A stretch of DNA of 64,000 nucleotides, from the NCBI RefSeq assembly GCF_002368395.1, contig NZ_AP018254.1:5332001-5396000 (forward strand), given 5' to 3'. The position numbers were made by a program, and so were the translations under genes. This document shows positions 9,994 to 20,100 of the stretch, one piece after another. Position 1 is the stretch's first letter; every line of letters begins with the position of its first letter. Source of the stretch: Calothrix sp. NIES-3974. Lineage in GTDB: Bacteria; Cyanobacteriota; Cyanobacteriia; Cyanobacteriales; Nostocaceae. The notes under the pieces were generated by a model, which saw only the letters and a program-made list of their open reading frames with translations, did not search any database and was not told the origin of the DNA.

Positions 9994-10452
9994 ATGTTTA
10001 ATCTCCGTTCTCAATCTTTAAAATTATTACTTTCTTTGGGTTTACTGTCCACGACCGCAATGTTACCAGGTACTGTAAATGCTCAAACCCAGGGATTTAC
10101 AGTCAATGCATAGGCTGAAATTACACAATGCAATGATGGTCTGGCGGATAATACTCTAGAAGTATATGGTACTGCCAGAGTAAATGGTTCAGTCACATGG
10201 AATTTAGCTAGAAATAAATATGTGAAAAAAGAATGTGGTCATACGATTCAAATTTTGAATGGTTACAGCACCAATGATGCTAATTTCCGTATTGATTTAA
10301 CACTGATGGATCGAGATACTGCTTCATCGGATGATAAAGTCGGCGTATTTAAATACAACCTCAACCTGGATAATCTTAAAGGTAAAACCTGGTCACGAGA
10401 ATGGCGTAGTGGAGATGGGGAAGGTAGCAAGCTTTATATTACAGTCAAATAG
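9994..10452 (+). pseudogene. Secreted protein gene interrupted by one in-frame TAG
   Basis: Read through, this is a 152-codon frame with a single stop, TAG at 10111-10113 (codon 40). The first 30 residues are a classical signal peptide (MFNLRSQS, hydrophobic core LLLSLGLLSTTAMLPG, then VNAQ). After the stop the same frame continues for 113 codons to TAG at 10450-10452, with good coding composition and two Cys. The C-terminal part (LMDRDTASSDDKVGVFKYNL) faintly resembles a C2-like acidic loop. AAGGA lies about 11 nt upstream of the ATG. The likeliest reading is a recent nonsense mutation; a sequencing error is the alternative. A GTG or Met codon after the stop would give a protein without signal peptide. 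Confidence 0.7.
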
Positions 10453-10719
10453 ACCATACTTGATATTTCACTTTTGTTTCGTTGACGGTTGACAGGTGAC
10501 AGTAAAGTAAGTTGGTAGGTGCAATTAAAGTACCCCCTGATCTTAACGACAATTTTCACCATCCACCTACCTATAGCTCCAATATCAAGCAAGGAAATCA
10601 TACCTCGACTTAAACAGAAAAAGTCGGGGTGATTTTCATTTTCAGTGAATACCAATGAGTTGATTAATGGGAAAATAGGGAAAACTCTCTACTCAGGTTC
10701 ATTAAGTATTTTGATTTCC

Positions 10720-12126
10720 ATGCATTTACCCCAGGAAATTCCTATCCCTCCAGTTATCCAGACTCTGCAACTAATTACCAATCCCACCCGATTTCTCGAC
10801 CGGTGTGCATCGATGGCAGGTGATATATTTACTACCCGTGTTATGGGTTGGAATTCCCCTCCTATTGTTTTTCTGAGTAGTCCGGATGCGATCGCGCAAG
10901 TATTTGCAATTCCGGCCGGCAAACTCGATTTTCAAACCCCTACCTATGTTTTTAGACCGTTGTTTGGGGATAATTCCCTTGTCCTCCAACCGACCTACGA
11001 ACATAGTCGTCAACGCAACTTATTATTACCAAGTTTTCACGGAGAAAAAATTCGAGCCTATGGGGAAATAATTTGTCAAATCACCCAAGAAGCTATCAGC
11101 ACATGGCCCCTGGGAAGGGAAGTAAAAATGCAATCCATGATGCCAGACATTACTTTACAAATTATCTTACAAGTAGTATTTGGGATAAGTCCTGGCGAAA
11201 ATTATCAGAAACTACGGCGCTTATTAACTAGTTTGCTGCATGATATTACCACTCCTTGGTATTCCAGTTTATTCTTCTTTCCTAGTTTGCAAAAAGATTG
11301 GGGAAAATTTAGTCCCTGGGGTAATTATTTGTATCGCAAAAAGCAAATTGATGATTTGATTTATCAGGAAATTCGTCAACGTCGTCAGCAGCTAAATTCA
11401 ACTGCAAATTTCCAGCGAAAATCGGAAAAACAAGATATTTTAAGCCTGTTACTATCAGCGCGTGATAGTGCAGGAAAATCTCTAAATAATACCGAACTTA
11501 AAGACCAATTAATTTCCCTATTACTCCTGGGTTATGAAACCACCTCCGGAGTATTATGTTGGCTGTTCCATCTGGTTCATTCCCATCCCCAGGTCAAAAC
11601 TAAATTGCTTCAGGAATTAAATAGTTTGAATCCCATTCCCACCCCAGAGGAAATTACTCAATTACCTTATTTAGATGTAGTTTGTAAAGAAACAATGCGT
11701 CTCCATCCCATCGCTTTAATTTGTACCCCTCGCATTGTCAAAGAACCTGTGCAAATAGACAAATATCAATTTTCCCCCAGTACGGTTTTAATCCCCTGTA
11801 TCTATCTTGCTCACCGTCGTTCCCATGCCTATAATTCACCGACCAAATACATTCCCGAAAGATTTCTCGAACGTAAATTTTCATCATTTGAATACCTACC
11901 CTTTGGTGGAGGTTATCGAGGTTGTATTGGTTCAGCCTTTTCCATGTATGAATTGAAATTAATTTTCGCAACTATTATGTTAAATTATCAACTCGAATTA
12001 CTCCACCGAAAAACCGTATATCCCCAGCGTCGAGGTATTACAATTGTCCCCAGTGGTGGAGTTCCGATGCGAATTAAATCTAAATCAAGTTCTGTTTCTG
12101 TGTCCACTATTTCCCAAAAAGTATAA
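10720..12126 (+). CDS. Cytochrome P450, CYP110-like
   Basis: A heme-thiolate monooxygenase of 468 residues. The heme-binding motif is FGGGYRGCIG (Cys is the axial ligand) near residue 418. The I-helix oxygen-activation motif is LLLGYETTSG, and the K-helix ExxR is ETMR (KETMRLHP). The N-terminus (LPQEIPIPPVIQTLQLITNP) resembles cyanobacterial CYP110 enzymes, which hydroxylate fatty acids, alkanes or terpenoids. The substrate is not known. I place the start at the ATG at 10720 because the preceding 25 in-frame codons, from 10645, do not look like P450 sequence. The next gene on the strand, 163 nt downstream, is crtO. Carotenoid tailoring is therefore possible but not shown. Confidence 0.9.
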   Translation: MHLPQEIPIPPVIQTLQLITNPTRFLDRCASMAGDIFTTRVMGWNSPPIVFLSSPDAIAQVFAIPAGKLDFQTPTYVFRPLFGDNSLVLQPTYEHSRQRNLLLPSFHGEKIRAYGEIICQITQEAISTWPLGREVKMQSMMPDITLQIILQVVFGISPGENYQKLRRLLTSLLHDITTPWYSSLFFFPSLQKDWGKFSPWGNYLYRKKQIDDLIYQEIRQRRQQLNSTANFQRKSEKQDILSLLLSARDSAGKSLNNTELKDQLISLLLLGYETTSGVLCWLFHLVHSHPQVKTKLLQELNSLNPIPTPEEITQLPYLDVVCKETMRLHPIALICTPRIVKEPVQIDKYQFSPSTVLIPCIYLAHRRSHAYNSPTKYIPERFLERKFSSFEYLPFGGGYRGCIGSAFSMYELKLIFATIMLNYQLELLHRKTVYPQRRGITIVPSGGVPMRIKSKSSSVSVSTISQKV

Positions 12127-12220
12127 CAATAGGAGTATCTTGTTCAGAATTTCTCGTCAGTGAGTGGTAAGTATGAAGTCAGAAAACACTTTTACCATAC
12201 TTCCGTCACAGACTATTCCC

Positions 12221-12226
12221 TATAAT
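12221..12226 (+). promoter_or_regulatory. Possible -10 element of crtO
   Basis: TATAAT lies 64 nt upstream of the crtO ATG, in the gap after the P450 stop. The -35 position is not consensus. If real, crtO has its own promoter rather than relying on P450 read-through. Confidence 0.3.
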
Positions 12227-12289
12227 TTGATAATTTCTAGGGATGTATGAGAAATATGAACTGGATAGATTTTTCACCTTAGCTTCCCT

Positions 12290-13984
12290 ATGCAAACCTA
12301 CGACGTAATTATTATCGGTGCTGGACATAATGGGTTAGTCTGTGCAGCTTATCTGCTGAAGGCTGGTTATAGTGTGCTTCTGTTAGAAAAACGTCCTGTA
12401 CCTGGAGGTGCAGCAACTACAGAGGAATGTTTACCAGAAACTGCACCCGGTTTTAAATTTAATTTATGTGCCATTGACCACGAATTTATTCACCTCGGAC
12501 CGGTTGTCCAGGAATTAGAATTGGAAAAATATGGTTTAGAATATCTCCCATGTGACCCGGTGGTCTTTTGTCCCCATCCCGATGGTAAGTACTTTTTAGG
12601 TCATAAATCCCTGGAAAAAACCTGTGGGGAAATTGCTCGATATAGTCCTAGAGATGCGGCAAAATATGCTGAATATACGGAATATTGGTTAAAGATAATT
12701 AATGCTCTAACACCAATGTTCAATGCACCTCCAAAATCAATTATTGATATTGCTGGTAATTATAATTTCAGTAAAATCAAGGATTTAGTTAGCACACTCG
12801 GTTCGGTGAATAAAACAATGGATTTTGTTCGTAACATGCTATCGAGTGCGGAGGATATTTTAAATGAGTGGTTTGACTCAGAATTTTTAAAAGCACCTTT
12901 GGCTAGATTAGCAGCAGAAATGGGTGTTCCACCTTCCCAGAAAAATTTGGGAATTGGAGCAATGATGATGGCAATGCGCCATAATCCCGGAATGGCGCGT
13001 CCGCGAGGTGGTACGGGTGCTTTAGTTCAAGCTTTGGTAAATTTAGTCAAGAGTAAAGGTGGAGATATTTTCACTGATAAACACGTAGAAAAAGTCTTAA
13101 TTGATAATGGTAAAGCCGTGGGTGTGCGCGTTCAAGGTGGTCAAGAATATCGAGGGAGGTGTGGCGTAATTTCTAATATTGATGCCCAAAGATTATTTTT
13201 ACAAATGTTAGATAAAACTGATGTAGATGCAGTTGATCCAGCATTATGGGAACGGTTAGAACGGCGCATTGTTAACAATAATGAAACTATATTAAAAATA
13301 GATTTGGCACTAGATGAACCCTTAAGGTTTGTACACCATCAACATCAAGATGCATATCTCATTGGTTCGATTTTAATTGCTGATTCGGTTGCCCATGTAG
13401 AAGAAGCCCATGCCAAGTGTATGATGGGGGAAATTCCTGATAGTAATCCTTCTGTTTATATGGCGCTACCCAGTGCCCTTGATCCAAGTTTAGCACCGCC
13501 TGGAAAACACACCTTATGGATTGAATTTTTTGCCCCCTATCAAATTAAAGGGACGGAAGGAACTGGTTTAAAAGGAACTGGATGGACAGAGAATTTAAAA
13601 CACCAAGTGGCGGATAAGGTGATTGATAAAATTGCCGAATATGCACCTAATCTCAAAAATACAATTATTGCTCGTCGGGTGGAAAGTCCAGCAGAATTAG
13701 GAGAAAGATTAGGAGCCTATAAGGGTAATTATTACCACATTGACATGACTTTAGAACAGATGGTATTCTTCCGACCCTTACCAGAGTTAGCTAATTATAA
13801 AACCCCCTTTGAAGGCTTATTTTTAACTGGTGCGGGAACCCATCCCGGTGGTTCTATTTCCGGAATGCCAGGACGCAATTGCGCACGGGTCTTTTTGCAA
13901 ACTCAACAACCAATGGCACAAAGTTTAAAAGATGCGAGGGAAGCTTTGTTATCGATGGTAAGTTCTGTTTTGAAAAGTCGATAG
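12290..13984 (+). CDS. crtO: Beta-carotene ketolase, CrtO type
   Basis: An FAD-dependent enzyme of 564 residues from the phytoene-desaturase superfamily that adds a 4-keto group to beta-carotene, giving echinenone. The dinucleotide-binding motif is VIIGAGHNGLVCAAYLL at residues 6-22. The C-terminal FAD motif is LTGAGTHPGGSISGMPG near residue 515. From memory it matches the Synechocystis CrtO sequence closely throughout, including CAIDHEF, EDVLNEWFDSE, VSNIDA-like and ADSVAHVEEAHA stretches. It is therefore CrtO rather than CrtI/CrtP. A tail of about 25 residues after GRNCARVFL is longer than in that enzyme. It acts at membranes where carotenoids are made. A CYP110-like P450 gene lies just upstream. 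Confidence 0.92.
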   Translation: MQTYDVIIIGAGHNGLVCAAYLLKAGYSVLLLEKRPVPGGAATTEECLPETAPGFKFNLCAIDHEFIHLGPVVQELELEKYGLEYLPCDPVVFCPHPDGKYFLGHKSLEKTCGEIARYSPRDAAKYAEYTEYWLKIINALTPMFNAPPKSIIDIAGNYNFSKIKDLVSTLGSVNKTMDFVRNMLSSAEDILNEWFDSEFLKAPLARLAAEMGVPPSQKNLGIGAMMMAMRHNPGMARPRGGTGALVQALVNLVKSKGGDIFTDKHVEKVLIDNGKAVGVRVQGGQEYRGRCGVISNIDAQRLFLQMLDKTDVDAVDPALWERLERRIVNNNETILKIDLALDEPLRFVHHQHQDAYLIGSILIADSVAHVEEAHAKCMMGEIPDSNPSVYMALPSALDPSLAPPGKHTLWIEFFAPYQIKGTEGTGLKGTGWTENLKHQVADKVIDKIAEYAPNLKNTIIARRVESPAELGERLGAYKGNYYHIDMTLEQMVFFRPLPELANYKTPFEGLFLTGAGTHPGGSISGMPGRNCARVFLQTQQPMAQSLKDAREALLSMVSSVLKSR

Positions 13985-14080
13985 AATAGATGTGTTGACT
14001 GTTAGTTGTTGACAGTCAACACGATTAAATATTTAACTCAAATGGGACTAGTACAAGTCGGCGGAAATATGCCTACCATT

Positions 14081-14164
14081 TCCCTAGCTCCCATGCTCCC
14101 CGTGGGAGTCCAAGGGTGTGAGGCTCCAGCCACTGGGTGACTACGCAGAGCATAGTCACCAGAT
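14081..14164. repeat. Modular hairpin repeat, short copy A
   Basis: The copy holds three short inverted repeats: CTCCCATG/CGTGGGAG, GAGGCTcc(ag)CC and GTGACTA/TAGTCAC. It matches the repeats at 23321 and 23453 but lacks their central block of about 27 nt (the part with GGCGGTAGCC). It lies between the convergent ends of crtO and the methyltransferase gene. Confidence 0.8.
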
Positions 14165-14188
14165 AAATTCTAGATATTTCCAGTCAAT

Positions 14189-14809
14189 TTATTTAGAAAG
14201 ATTGGCGGGAACTTTCTCTGGAATTGTCCAAAAATAGACAGTACGTCCGTTGACAGTAGCTGTTTTTTCTGGTTTCCAATCACCCATATCAAACGCATGG
14301 GAAACAATCCGAGTTCCTGGTTTGAGTTGTTCAAAAAGTTGTGGTCGTAATTTAACATTCAACTCCGGGAGGAGGTAGAGAGTAACTACGGTAGCTTCCC
14401 TAAAATCACTTTTAAATAAATCCTGTTGCAGGAAAGTAACCTTATCTTCCACACCTGCTTTTTTCGCATTTTCTTTGGCTTCTCGAACCCGTTCCGGGTC
14501 AATATCAATACCAACACCGCGAGTACCGAATTTTTGAGCAGCAGCGATGGGAATTCGTCCGTCTCCACTACCCAAGTCATAGAGGACATCATCCTTACCA
14601 ACATTAGCCATTTCTAACATTTTATCCACTACTTCCGGTGGGGTGGGAACGAAAACAACATCCGGTGTTCTAGTGGGTGCTTCTGCTGGTGTTGTTTGTT
14701 GAACATTAACTGTGTTAGATGGGGTTTCGTTATTCGGTACAGAACTAACTTGTTCCGCGCAACTTGCTAACATTAAACTGGCAATGGTTGCGAGTGCAAT
14801 TCTAAACAT
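14189..14809 (-). CDS. Exported lipoprotein-like SAM-dependent methyltransferase
   Basis: The 206-residue protein begins with a lipoprotein signal: a basic start (MFR), a hydrophobic stretch and the lipobox LASC with Cys at 17. A low-complexity linker (residues 18-50) follows. From about residue 55 there is a class I methyltransferase fold: motif I LYDLGSGDGR, the acidic loop VGIDID, and later VTLYLLPELN. Motif I is intact, so SAM binding is plausible. A catalytic methyltransferase outside the cytoplasm would be unusual because SAM is cytoplasmic. The protein may instead stay membrane-anchored facing inward or have a different role. The substrate is unknown. It has its own intergenic regions on both sides. 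Confidence 0.8.
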   Translation of the reverse strand: MFRIALATIASLMLASCAEQVSSVPNNETPSNTVNVQQTTPAEAPTRTPDVVFVPTPPEVVDKMLEMANVGKDDVLYDLGSGDGRIPIAAAQKFGTRGVGIDIDPERVREAKENAKKAGVEDKVTFLQQDLFKSDFREATVVTLYLLPELNVKLRPQLFEQLKPGTRIVSHAFDMGDWKPEKTATVNGRTVYFWTIPEKVPANLSK

Positions 14810-14974
14810 TGGTTTACTTTGCTCCTTGATGATGAATTTGCATATGGAAACTTGAAAATTGATGAATTATTGACAGTTACCTGTTAACAGTTGAAAATTA
14901 ACAGTCATCGGTAAAGCTTTTCCTCTGAATACAGTCAACAAACATGAATTGGTTTGGTAATGTTTGGTAATGAT

Positions 14975-16318
14975 TTATGGGTTGAGATTCCCTTGTTGTT
15001 CCAAGAATAAAATTGGTATACCAGCAATTAAAATTCCTAGACCGAGACTACCACCCATACCGGTATAATTGACACTGGAGTAAAGTAAGTAGGCACAGGT
15101 GGCGCAAAATAGTAAAGGAATGATGGGATACAGGGGGACTCGAAAGGGACGGACTTGTCTTGGTTCGCGATCGCGCAATACAAACAGGGCGATACCCGAT
15201 AGCAAAAAGAACAACCAAAATACGGGTGCGGTGTAATCCACCATTGCTTTAAAGCCGTTGCGGGTGAATGCACCAAAACCAACTAGTAGGATGGCGATAA
15301 TTCCTTGAACAATTAAAGCATTTGTTGGTGTTTGATTACGACTCCATCTACCTAACCAAGCAAAAATCTGAAAATCCTGTCCGAGAGCATAGTTACTACG
15401 CGCACCAGTGAAAACGGTAGCATTAGCAGCACCAAAAGCCGAAACTGCAATGAGAAAACTGACAAATTTCGCACCGGTTTCCCCAAAACCACGTCGCATT
15501 AATTCCGCAGCTGGTGCTTGGGTATTTGCCATTCCTGCCAATCCTAAACCATGTAAATATGCCCAATTCATCAATAAATAAATGAGGGTAATTGCCAGGA
15601 TGCTACCCAATAATACTGATACCATATTTTTCTGAGCATTGCGCACCTCCGCCGATAGATAAGCTGCTTCATTCCAACCACCATAGGTTAACAACACAAA
15701 TACCATTGCTAGTCCAAAGGTAGTTGTTTGATTCGGATTAGAAGTAACAGGTGCAGCTGGTGTTGTCGCGATAAATAAACCTACTCCAATCACCAATAAT
15801 ATCCCCAGTATTTTGGCCAAAGTCAGGAGATTTTGGGTGAGTTTGCCTTGGTAAATCCCCAGAATATTGACAACAGTTAATAATGCGATCGCCATACTTG
15901 CATAAATCGCTGATGAATATTCCCCTAACCGCCATACTTGGGAAGCATAATCTCCAAATACAAAGGTTAATAAAGCAATCGAACCAGTCTGAATTACTGT
16001 CATCCGACTCCAAGCAAATAAAAAAGCTAATCTAGGTCCGAATGCACGTTGCAAATAATAGTAAGTACCACCAGCATGGGGATAGGTGGTTGCTAATTCG
16101 GCATAGCATAACGCTCCTAACAAGGATACAATTCCACCCAAAATCCAAGCCATAATTGCTATCTGGGAATTAGCCGTATTTGCTGCAACTAAGGCTGGTG
16201 TTTCAAATATACCGACACCAACCACCATCCCCACAATTAAAGCACCGGCATCAATAGTAGAAAGTGTTGGTTTAATCTGGGAATCCCTGGGGGAAGTGAT
16301 TGTCGTTTTTGATGTCAT
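14975..16318 (-). CDS. APC-family amino acid permease
   Basis: A 447-residue integral membrane protein with about 12 hydrophobic segments. The N-terminus has the APC signature region (VGMVVGVGIFETPALVA, first helix) and GALCYAELATTYPHAGGTYYY, the conserved helix 2-3 loop of amino acid/polyamine permeases. It likely imports or exchanges amino acids across the inner membrane; the substrate is unknown. I chose the ATG at 16318. A TTG two codons upstream is possible and changes little. There is no ribosome-binding site close to either start. It is followed by the methyltransferase gene on the same strand, 165 nt away. Confidence 0.88.
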   Translation of the reverse strand: MTSKTTITSPRDSQIKPTLSTIDAGALIVGMVVGVGIFETPALVAANTANSQIAIMAWILGGIVSLLGALCYAELATTYPHAGGTYYYLQRAFGPRLAFLFAWSRMTVIQTGSIALLTFVFGDYASQVWRLGEYSSAIYASMAIALLTVVNILGIYQGKLTQNLLTLAKILGILLVIGVGLFIATTPAAPVTSNPNQTTTFGLAMVFVLLTYGGWNEAAYLSAEVRNAQKNMVSVLLGSILAITLIYLLMNWAYLHGLGLAGMANTQAPAAELMRRGFGETGAKFVSFLIAVSAFGAANATVFTGARSNYALGQDFQIFAWLGRWSRNQTPTNALIVQGIIAILLVGFGAFTRNGFKAMVDYTAPVFWLFFLLSGIALFVLRDREPRQVRPFRVPLYPIIPLLFCATCAYLLYSSVNYTGMGGSLGLGILIAGIPILFLEQQGNLNP

Positions 16319-16445
16319 AATCAAACTGTTAGTGATACTTTTTGGTGTCTAATTAGTATAGACTTTATTCACAATTTCTTCTATGATTTCATTAAGATGG
16401 ATGACTGGAAAAGTAATTAATTTTAACTGCCGCATTCCCTTGTTG

Positions 16446-16478
16446 GTAGGGAGTAGGGAGTAGGGATTAGGGAGTAGA
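16446..16478. repeat. Heptamer tandem string (GGGAGTA type)
   Basis: Four to five near-perfect 7-nt units of GGGAGTA (one is GGGATTA). Similar strings recur in many gaps, for example near 23276, 41615, 42629, 49778, 51166 and 51333. This matches the short tandemly repeated heptamers known from filamentous cyanobacteria. Confidence 0.8.
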
Positions 16479-16982
16479 AATAAACTATTTGGAATCTTCT
16501 CTGGGAGAAACTGCGCCATGTGCGTTTACACTTCAAACTCAATATACATGGTTATAGTTGGGTGTGCAAACATCTTCTAGGACAAGGCTTTGCCTACATG
16601 GGCGAATCACTAGGAAAATAATTCGGTTGCAAGATTACTGAATTTTCGTCGCTATGACATAACTTGCTTGTGCGTTAGTCTTGTGAAGATGAAATTCGAC
16701 AATAAATTATAAGAGAAATTACTGGCAAAAATACCCCCTGATTATTAAAACTATTTTAACCTTTATCCCAAATTTGATGATTTAGACACTCAAGAAGTAG
16801 CAAAAATGTTTTTGCAACTACAAATACAATTAATATTTTGGTTATCAATATCTAAAAGCAAAAAAAACTATTTGAAATCTAGCCGGAGATAGATGTACAA
16901 ATATTGAAAACCATGAAAAAAAGTCATGCAAAATACAATCACGGTATACCCGAATTTCCCAAAATTTCAGTAGAGACGACCC

Positions 16983-17089
16983 GGTGGGTCGTCTTCAGTG
17001 GGTCATTTTCGGTGGGTCGTCTTCAGTTTTCAGAGGGTCATCTTCAGTGGGTCATTTTCGGTGGGTCATTTTCGGTGGGTCGTCGGTGG
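16983..17089. repeat. 14-nt tandem array grown from a palindrome arm
   Basis: About seven imperfect copies of GGTGGGTCRTYTTC run in series, 70 nt upstream of the chlH paralogue. The array starts at the 3' arm of a GTAGAGACGACCC palindrome whose 5' arm is at 16970-16982. It thus looks like expansion of that arm. Confidence 0.8.
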
Positions 17090-17158
17090 AAAAATCAAGG
17101 CGGAAATGGGTGGATCAGGTTAAAATTAACCTAGAGAAAAATCAAAATACGCGATCGC

Positions 17159-20100
17159 ATGATTGTTAGGGGTATGAAACGGATTGTTTTGATTGCCGGA
17201 TTTGAGTCATTTAACGCCGATTTGTACCGTCAAGCTGCAAAAATAGCAGTGGAGCGCTGTCGGGAATTGGATATACGAGTATTTAGCGATCGCGACCTGA
17301 CTACTCAACCAGAGATAGTGGAAAGTGCTTTACAGGGTGCGGACGGGTTTTTTGGCAGTTTATTATTTGATTATGACCAGGTGATGTGGTTGCGCGATCG
17401 CATCAGCAATATACCCATCCGTTTGGTGTTTGAGTCGGCTTTGGAATTAATGGCTATGACCCGGTTAGGTGCATTTGTAATTGGGGATAAACCTAAGGGA
17501 ATGCCAAAACCGGTGAAGTTTATTTTGGATAAGTTTAGTAATGGTCGGGAAGAGGATAAATTAGCTGGATATATTAGTTTTTTGAAAGTTGGTCCGAAGT
17601 TACTTAAATATATTCCTGTTGGTAAGGTTCAAGATTTACGCAATTGGTTGATTATTTACGGTTATTGGAATGCGGGTGGTAGTGAAAATGTAGCGGCGTT
17701 ATTTTGGGTGCTAGCAGAGAAATATTTGGGTTTACAAGTTGGTACAATTCCTCCTGTCATCGAAACCCCAAATATCGGTTTACTGCATCCTGAATATCAG
17801 GGTTATTTTGAATCTCCCCCAGACTATTTGCAATGGTACAAATCCCATCACAAAATTAACTTACCTTTACCTACGGTAGCCATTCTTCTCTACCGTAAAC
17901 ATGTCATTACTAAGCAAAAATATATTTACCAATTAATTCGTCGCTTTGAACAAGCTGGATTAATTCCTATCCCCATTTTTATTAATGGTGTGGAAGCACA
18001 TGTGGCCGTTCGGGATTTATTAACCACAAATTACGAACTTCAACAGCGACAACAGGGTAATTTAGAAATAAAATCCCTATCCCCCCAAGCAATTTGTGTG
18101 GATGCCATTGTTTCCACTATCGGTTTTCCCCTGGTGGGAGGTCCTGCTGGTTCAATGGAAGCAGGCAGACAAATTGAAGTTGCTAAAAGCATTTTATCTG
18201 CCAAAAATGTTCCCTATTTTGTCGCTGCACCCCTGTTAATTCAAGATATTTATTCCTGGACTCGTCAGGGAATCGGTGGATTACAAAGTGTGGTTTTATA
18301 TGCTTTACCAGAATTAGATGGAGCCATCGATACGGTTCCGTTAGGTGGATTAGTTGGTGAAGATATATATTTAATTCCCGAACGGGTGGACAGGTTAATT
18401 AATCGGGTCAAAAACTGGATAAATCTGCGTCAAAAACCTCCTGCACAGAGGAAAATAGCAATTATTTTATATGGGTTTCCCCCTGGTTATGGAGCAGTAG
18501 GAACTGCGGCTTTGTTGAATGTTCCCCGCAGTTTAATTAAGTTGCTCACAGCGTTAAAAGAGCAAGGTTATACAGTGGGAGATTTTCCGAACGATGGGGA
18601 AGAATTAATCAGGTTAGTCAAGGAAGCTGACGAAGCAATTAAAAATGAAGCGGAAGTTTTTGACCCCCAAAATCACAAGGAACTCATTGCCAATAATATT
18701 ACAACCGTTAATGTGCATACCCTAGAAAAATGGCTAGGTTACTTACAAACAACTCGCATTGAAAAGCAATGGAAATCCCTTACTAGTTCAGGAATCAAAA
18801 CCTATGGTGATGAATTACAAATTGGGGGGATAAATCTGGGGAATATCTGGATTGGTGTCCAACCACCCTTGGGAATTCAAGGAGACCCCATGCGATTAAT
18901 GTTTGAACGGGATATGACACCCCATCCCCAGTATGCAGCTTACTATAAATGGTTACAAAATGAATTCCAAGCTGATGCAATTATCCATTTGGGAATGCAT
19001 GGAACTGTAGAATGGCTTCCCGGTTCTCCGTTAGGAAATACGGGTTATTCCTGGTCGGATATTTTGTTGGGAAATATTCCTAATTTATATATTTATGCAG
19101 CCAATAATCCTTCGGAATCGATTTTAGCCAAACGTCGCGGTTACGGTGTTTTAATTTCCCACAATGTTCCCCCCTACGGTCGAGCAGGTTTATACAAGGA
19201 ATTAGTTAATTTGCGGGATTTAATTGCCGAATATCGAGAAGACCCGGAGAAAAATTATCTTCTGAAACCAGCAATTTGTCAGAAAATAGTTGACACAGGA
19301 TTAGATGCTGATTGTGAATTTACAGAAGCCAAAAAATTAGGAATTGCCTTCACTCCAGAAAATATTAAATTATTTAGTAATCACGCTTTTAATGATTATT
19401 TGCTCAAAGTATACTCATATCTACAGGTTTTAGAAAACCGCTTATTCTCCTCCGGTTTACACATCCTGGGAGAACCACCAACCCCAGAAGAAATGCAATC
19501 CTACTTGGATGCATATTTCGCTACTCAAAACCCGGAACCGACCGAAGTCGAAACTATCCAAAATCTCCTCAACCAAAATACCGACGAAATCACCAATCTC
19601 CTCCGAGGTTTGAACGGTGAATATATCCCCCCTGCACCCGGTGGTGATTTACTGCGGGATGGAACTGGAGTATTACCAACCGGTCGAAATATCCATGCAT
19701 TAGACCCCTATCGTATGCCTTCCCCTGCTGCCTATGCCAGGGGTCGGGAAATCGCCCAAAAAATCATTGCTCAACATTTACAGGATAACGGGACATATCC
19801 GGAAACCGTAGCTGTGATGTTGTGGGGTTTAGATGCGATTAAAACCAAGGGAGAATCCCTGGGAATTTTATTAGAATTAGTGGGTGCAGAACCCGTCAAG
19901 GAGGGTACAGGACGGATTGTCAGATATGAATTAAAACCCCTGACAGAAGTTGGTCATCCCCGCATTGATGTTTTAGCCAATTTATCAGGCATTTTTCGGG
20001 ATAGTTTCGTCAACATTATAGAACTATTAGATGACCTATTTCAACGGGCAGCCGAACTGGATGAACCAGAATCAGAAAACTTTATTAGAAAACATGCTTT

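Larger units (their letters stand above)
16325..17158. other. Long repeat-rich intergenic region upstream of the chlH paralogue
   Basis: No gene is supported in these 834 bases. The stretch has a GGGAGTA heptamer string near its left end, an AT-rich middle, and a 14-nt tandem array near its right end; both repeats are listed separately. The short reading frames through the array simply translate the repeat. Confidence 0.55.

Noticed and set aside
16983-17089. CRISPR-like array
   Set aside because: Units of 14 nt follow one another without spacers, and no cas gene is in the window.
16904-17134. Frames with Gly/Ser/Val repeats near the chlH paralogue
   Set aside because: The repeated peptide is only a translation of the 14-nt tandem array.
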